Shown piece after piece: positions 15,107-16,566 of a stretch of 16,566 nt of DNA. The translations under genes and the position numbers were made by a program. The stretch is from positions 1-16,566 of the forward strand of contig CALEYP010000052.1 in assembly GCA_937924895.1 (NCBI GenBank). The letters are read 5' to 3'. The notes beneath the pieces are model-generated. The model was not told the DNA's origin, did no database searches, and saw only the letters and a program-made list of their open reading frames with translations. The first letter of the stretch is position 1; every line of letters starts with the position of its first letter. The stretch comes from an uncultured Alphaproteobacteria bacterium (lineage in GTDB: Bacteria; Pseudomonadota; Alphaproteobacteria; Puniceispirillales; Puniceispirillaceae).

Positions 15107-15304
15107 CTAGCTAAACATCCCCAGTACAAACTGGATAACATTCGAAAATAATAAATCCACAAGCAGGAAGAAAATCGCTGCGATTGTGGCCATGATAAAA
15201 ACGGTAAGGGTTGCCAAACCCGTTTCGCGACGACCGGCCCAAGAAATTCGAGAAATTTCCTGTCTGACTTGTCTCACAAATTGTGCGGGTGATGTTTTGG
15301 CCAT
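15107..15304 (-). CDS. secE: Preprotein translocase subunit SecE
   Basis: 65 residues from the ATG at 15302-15304 (MAKTSPAQFVRQVRQEIS). The frame opens eight codons earlier at another ATG, but only the chosen one has a purine-rich site (AAGAG, 15309-15313, spacing short). SecE clamps the two halves of the SecY channel in the inner membrane. The short single-membrane-span form is seen: a cytoplasmic amphipathic segment with the family pattern RQEISRISWAGRRET (residues 14-28), then one hydrophobic span (about 31-53) and a short tail. The usual Trp-Pro of the family is Trp-Ala here (residues 22-23). Pairing with nusG supports the call. Confidence 0.95.
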   Translation of the reverse strand: MAKTSPAQFVRQVRQEISRISWAGRRETGLATLTVFIMATIAAIFFLLVDLLFSNVIQFVLGMFS

Positions 15305-15404
15305 GATTCTCTTAACCGATCCTATCATTAAATTGCGCTAGGTTTCCCCAGCAAAACCAACCGAAAACACAAGGATTTCCGCCAGTTATCAAAGCATAAA
15401 AGCC

Positions 15405-15438
15405 CTGACATGACGCACCCTTATTGGGTTCATGACAG
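15405..15438 (-). promoter_or_regulatory. Imperfect long hairpin upstream of secE
   Basis: CTG-CATGA and TCATG-CAG pair with one T-T mismatch. Inside, ACCC/GGGT pair around an AATAA loop, with a three-base bulge (GCG) on one side. In total about 12 base pairs. The following bases are GGCTTTTATG, a weak U run. It could be a terminator for the upstream gene, a leader element for secE-nusG, or a processing site. Confidence 0.45.
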
Positions 15439-15538
15439 CGCAAATATACTATGATTAGCGCATGAGTTAGCACAGATATTTCAGTAGATGCAAGCGCAAA
15501 GTCGCTCTAACCCTATGATTTTTACTACGACATATGGG

Positions 15539-15554
15539 AGAGGGGCACCCCTCT
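15539..15554 (-). terminator. Weak terminator-like hairpin after the oxygenase gene
   Basis: AGAGGG, loop GTGC and CCCTCT form a perfect six-base-pair stem 11 nt after the stop codon at 15566. The next bases are CCCATATG, not a U tract, so termination would need Rho or would be partial. Its place right behind a gene supports a 3'-end role. Confidence 0.4.
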
Positions 15555-15565
15555 TCGCCTAACGC

Positions 15566-16531
15566 TTATTCGTCACCAAAATGCTCAATCACCGCCTTAT
15601 CAGATTGTTGAATGACATCTGCGGCTGCTTCAAGGCGTGCTGCGGCCTCTCGCAGGGCGGCGATATAAGCGGTTTTATCTGCCTGAAAACCTGTTTGATT
15701 GATAAGCTGATCAGCGCGGTGCACTTCATGACGCGCATATTCCGCCGTTACAATATGCGCCGGATCCACAAGACAAAGCTGGTCATATCTAGAATAGTCA
15801 CGCAAGCTGGCATCTTGTGTGACATAGCCATTTACCATTGTGATTCGCTCGCCAGGGGCCTCAAGGCCTTTTGCCTGATGAACCACCATATTGCCTTGTT
15901 GCATCACTGCGTAACCTGGCCCTGGCATATCAGGGGATATTATCTTATCAGCCGGCAGTGATTGTCCTGCCTCTTTCAATGCAGCAACTTCATCTTTGGT
16001 GCCGCGATAATATTGGAAGGCACCCCCTGTCACTGATTTTGGATCTGTGACAAACATGACATAATCATAAATCAGCGTATCAACGTGCCATTTATCAACA
16101 TTCTTACCAACTGCTTTGGGATTATAGTTCAGATGCCCTAATTGATGCGGAATGGAATGCGGCGCAAGCGCGACCCCTGAGATTTCAGACATAAAGGCAG
16201 TGACATCTCTTGATAAGCATAAATCACGCAAAAACCGAGACCGATAGGTTCCACCTCTGACATTCCGTTCGATACGAGCATTACTTGTGGTGAAAGCCTC
16301 TAGCTGGTGACAAACATCAAGCAAGCAGGCCGCGCCCTCGTCTGAGAGAACACGAAACACAGATGTGACCGCAAAATCAGAGGGGCAAGAGGCAATTTGC
16401 TCTGCGCTATACCCAAAATCAGTGAGTGATTCGATTACATCAGGCATTTCAAGAGCCAAATGGATAGCGGGGTCAAAGTCAGGCTCGCTAGCCAACCATT
16501 CAAATCCCTCAGGTCTATCGCTATACAACAT
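15566..16531 (-). CDS. Putative 2-oxoglutarate/Fe(II)-dependent oxygenase, substrate unknown
   Basis: 321 residues from the ATG at 16529-16531 (MLYSDRPEGFEW), which has GGA six bases upstream. An in-frame ATG at 16550-16552 would give 328 residues but has no clear site, and the window ends 14 nt beyond it. Counting in the 328-residue form, WHVD gives His156 and Asp158, VVHQA gives His225, and ERITM gives Arg236, eleven residues after that His. This is the HxD...H facial triad plus the 2-oxoglutarate-binding Arg of the cupin-fold oxygenases. GGAFQYYRG (176-184) and PGYAVMQQGNMVVHQ fit the core strands. It is loosely like phytanoyl-CoA dioxygenase types. No signal peptide or membrane span is seen. 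The C-terminal 60 residues look helical and Ala-rich. It lies on the same strand as secE, 261 nt upstream; co-transcription is unproven. Confidence 0.75.
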   Translation of the reverse strand: MLYSDRPEGFEWLASEPDFDPAIHLALEMPDVIESLTDFGYSAEQIASCPSDFAVTSVFRVLSDEGAACLLDVCHQLEAFTTSNARIERNVRGGTYRSRFLRDLCLSRDVTAFMSEISGVALAPHSIPHQLGHLNYNPKAVGKNVDKWHVDTLIYDYVMFVTDPKSVTGGAFQYYRGTKDEVAALKEAGQSLPADKIISPDMPGPGYAVMQQGNMVVHQAKGLEAPGERITMVNGYVTQDASLRDYSRYDQLCLVDPAHIVTAEYARHEVHRADQLINQTGFQADKTAYIAALREAAARLEAAADVIQQSDKAVIEHFGDE

Positions 16532-16566
16532 GTCTTTTCCGCCTCTTATCATAATGCCAGCATTCT

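Larger units (their letters stand above)
15305..15565 (-). other. Intergenic region between oxygenase gene and secE
   Basis: 261 nt with no supportable gene. No tRNA cloverleaf was found here; I looked because tRNA-Trp often lies in this position. It contains a short GC hairpin after the oxygenase gene (15539-15554), a longer imperfect hairpin (15405-15438), and an AT-rich TAGTATATT stretch on the minus strand just above the latter that could be a -10 region, though I see no convincing -35 partner. The secE-nusG promoter is expected in this gap but I cannot place it with confidence. Confidence 0.5.

Noticed and set aside
15305..15328. Eight-codon N-terminal extension of secE
   Set aside because: No ribosome site precedes the upstream ATG, and the shorter protein has the usual SecE length.
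15329..15565. tRNA-Trp upstream of secE
   Set aside because: Looked for because of the common gene order; no cloverleaf, CCA anticodon loop or T-loop GTTCGA sequence was found on either strand.
15581..15961. Plus-strand open frame of 126 codons with many Cys and His residues
   Set aside because: Antisense to the oxygenase gene, whose catalytic motifs show that the minus strand is coding; no metal-binding spacing pattern was convincing.
1..16566. Mobile element, CRISPR array, defence cassette or other novel multi-gene system
   Set aside because: Apart from one oxygenase gene all coding sequence is conserved housekeeping; no transposase, integrase, regularly spaced repeats or attachment-site duplications were seen.

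Overview
The window is a housekeeping block from what looks like an alphaproteobacterium of moderate GC content: the secE-nusG-rplKAJL-rpoBC-rpsL-rpsG-fusA-tuf supercluster. Every gene lies on the minus strand, so transcription runs from high to low coordinates. The protein sequences (1389-residue RpoB, 1394-residue RpoC, DQTNPL-type rifampicin region, EF-G C terminus) and the continuous run from rpoC into rpsL-rpsG-fusA-tuf fit Alphaproteobacteria. A marine SAR116-like lineage is possible, but that is a guess from composition and general impression, not a search result.

Layout in transcription order: a gene for a 2-oxoglutarate/Fe(II) oxygenase-like protein (15566-16531); a 261-nt gap with hairpins; secE and nusG (15107-15304, 14510-15040); rplK and rplA, separated by one base (14002-14433, 13308-14000); a 277-nt gap with an L10-type leader; rplJ and rplL (12515-13030, 12100-12477); a 226-nt gap with three hairpins, two of them terminator-like; rpoB and rpoC (7704-11873, 3422-7606), separated by 97 nt with strong hairpins; a 312-nt gap with the rpoC 3' end hairpins, a likely promoter and the rpsL leader; then rpsL, rpsG, fusA and the first 50 nt of tuf (1-3109), tightly spaced with good Shine-Dalgarno sites.

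The genes make the core of transcription and translation: RNA polymerase beta and beta', the NusG elongation factor, the SecE translocon subunit, the ribosomal stalk (L10, L7/L12, L11), L1, the decoding-centre proteins S12 and S7, and the elongation factors EF-G and EF-Tu. The non-coding interest is in the gaps, where perfect inverted repeats probably set the ratio of ribosomal proteins to polymerase.

I found no mobile element, CRISPR array, rRNA, tRNA or defence-like cassette, and no evidence for a new biological system. The least ordinary items are the oxygenase gene next to secE, where relatives often have tuf and tRNA-Trp; the inverted repeat that overlaps the probable rpsL promoter; and the hairpin array before rpoB. 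Four start codons are set by translation signals: rpoB, rplA and secE begin inside longer open frames, and rplJ begins with GTG. The oxygenase start is less certain.
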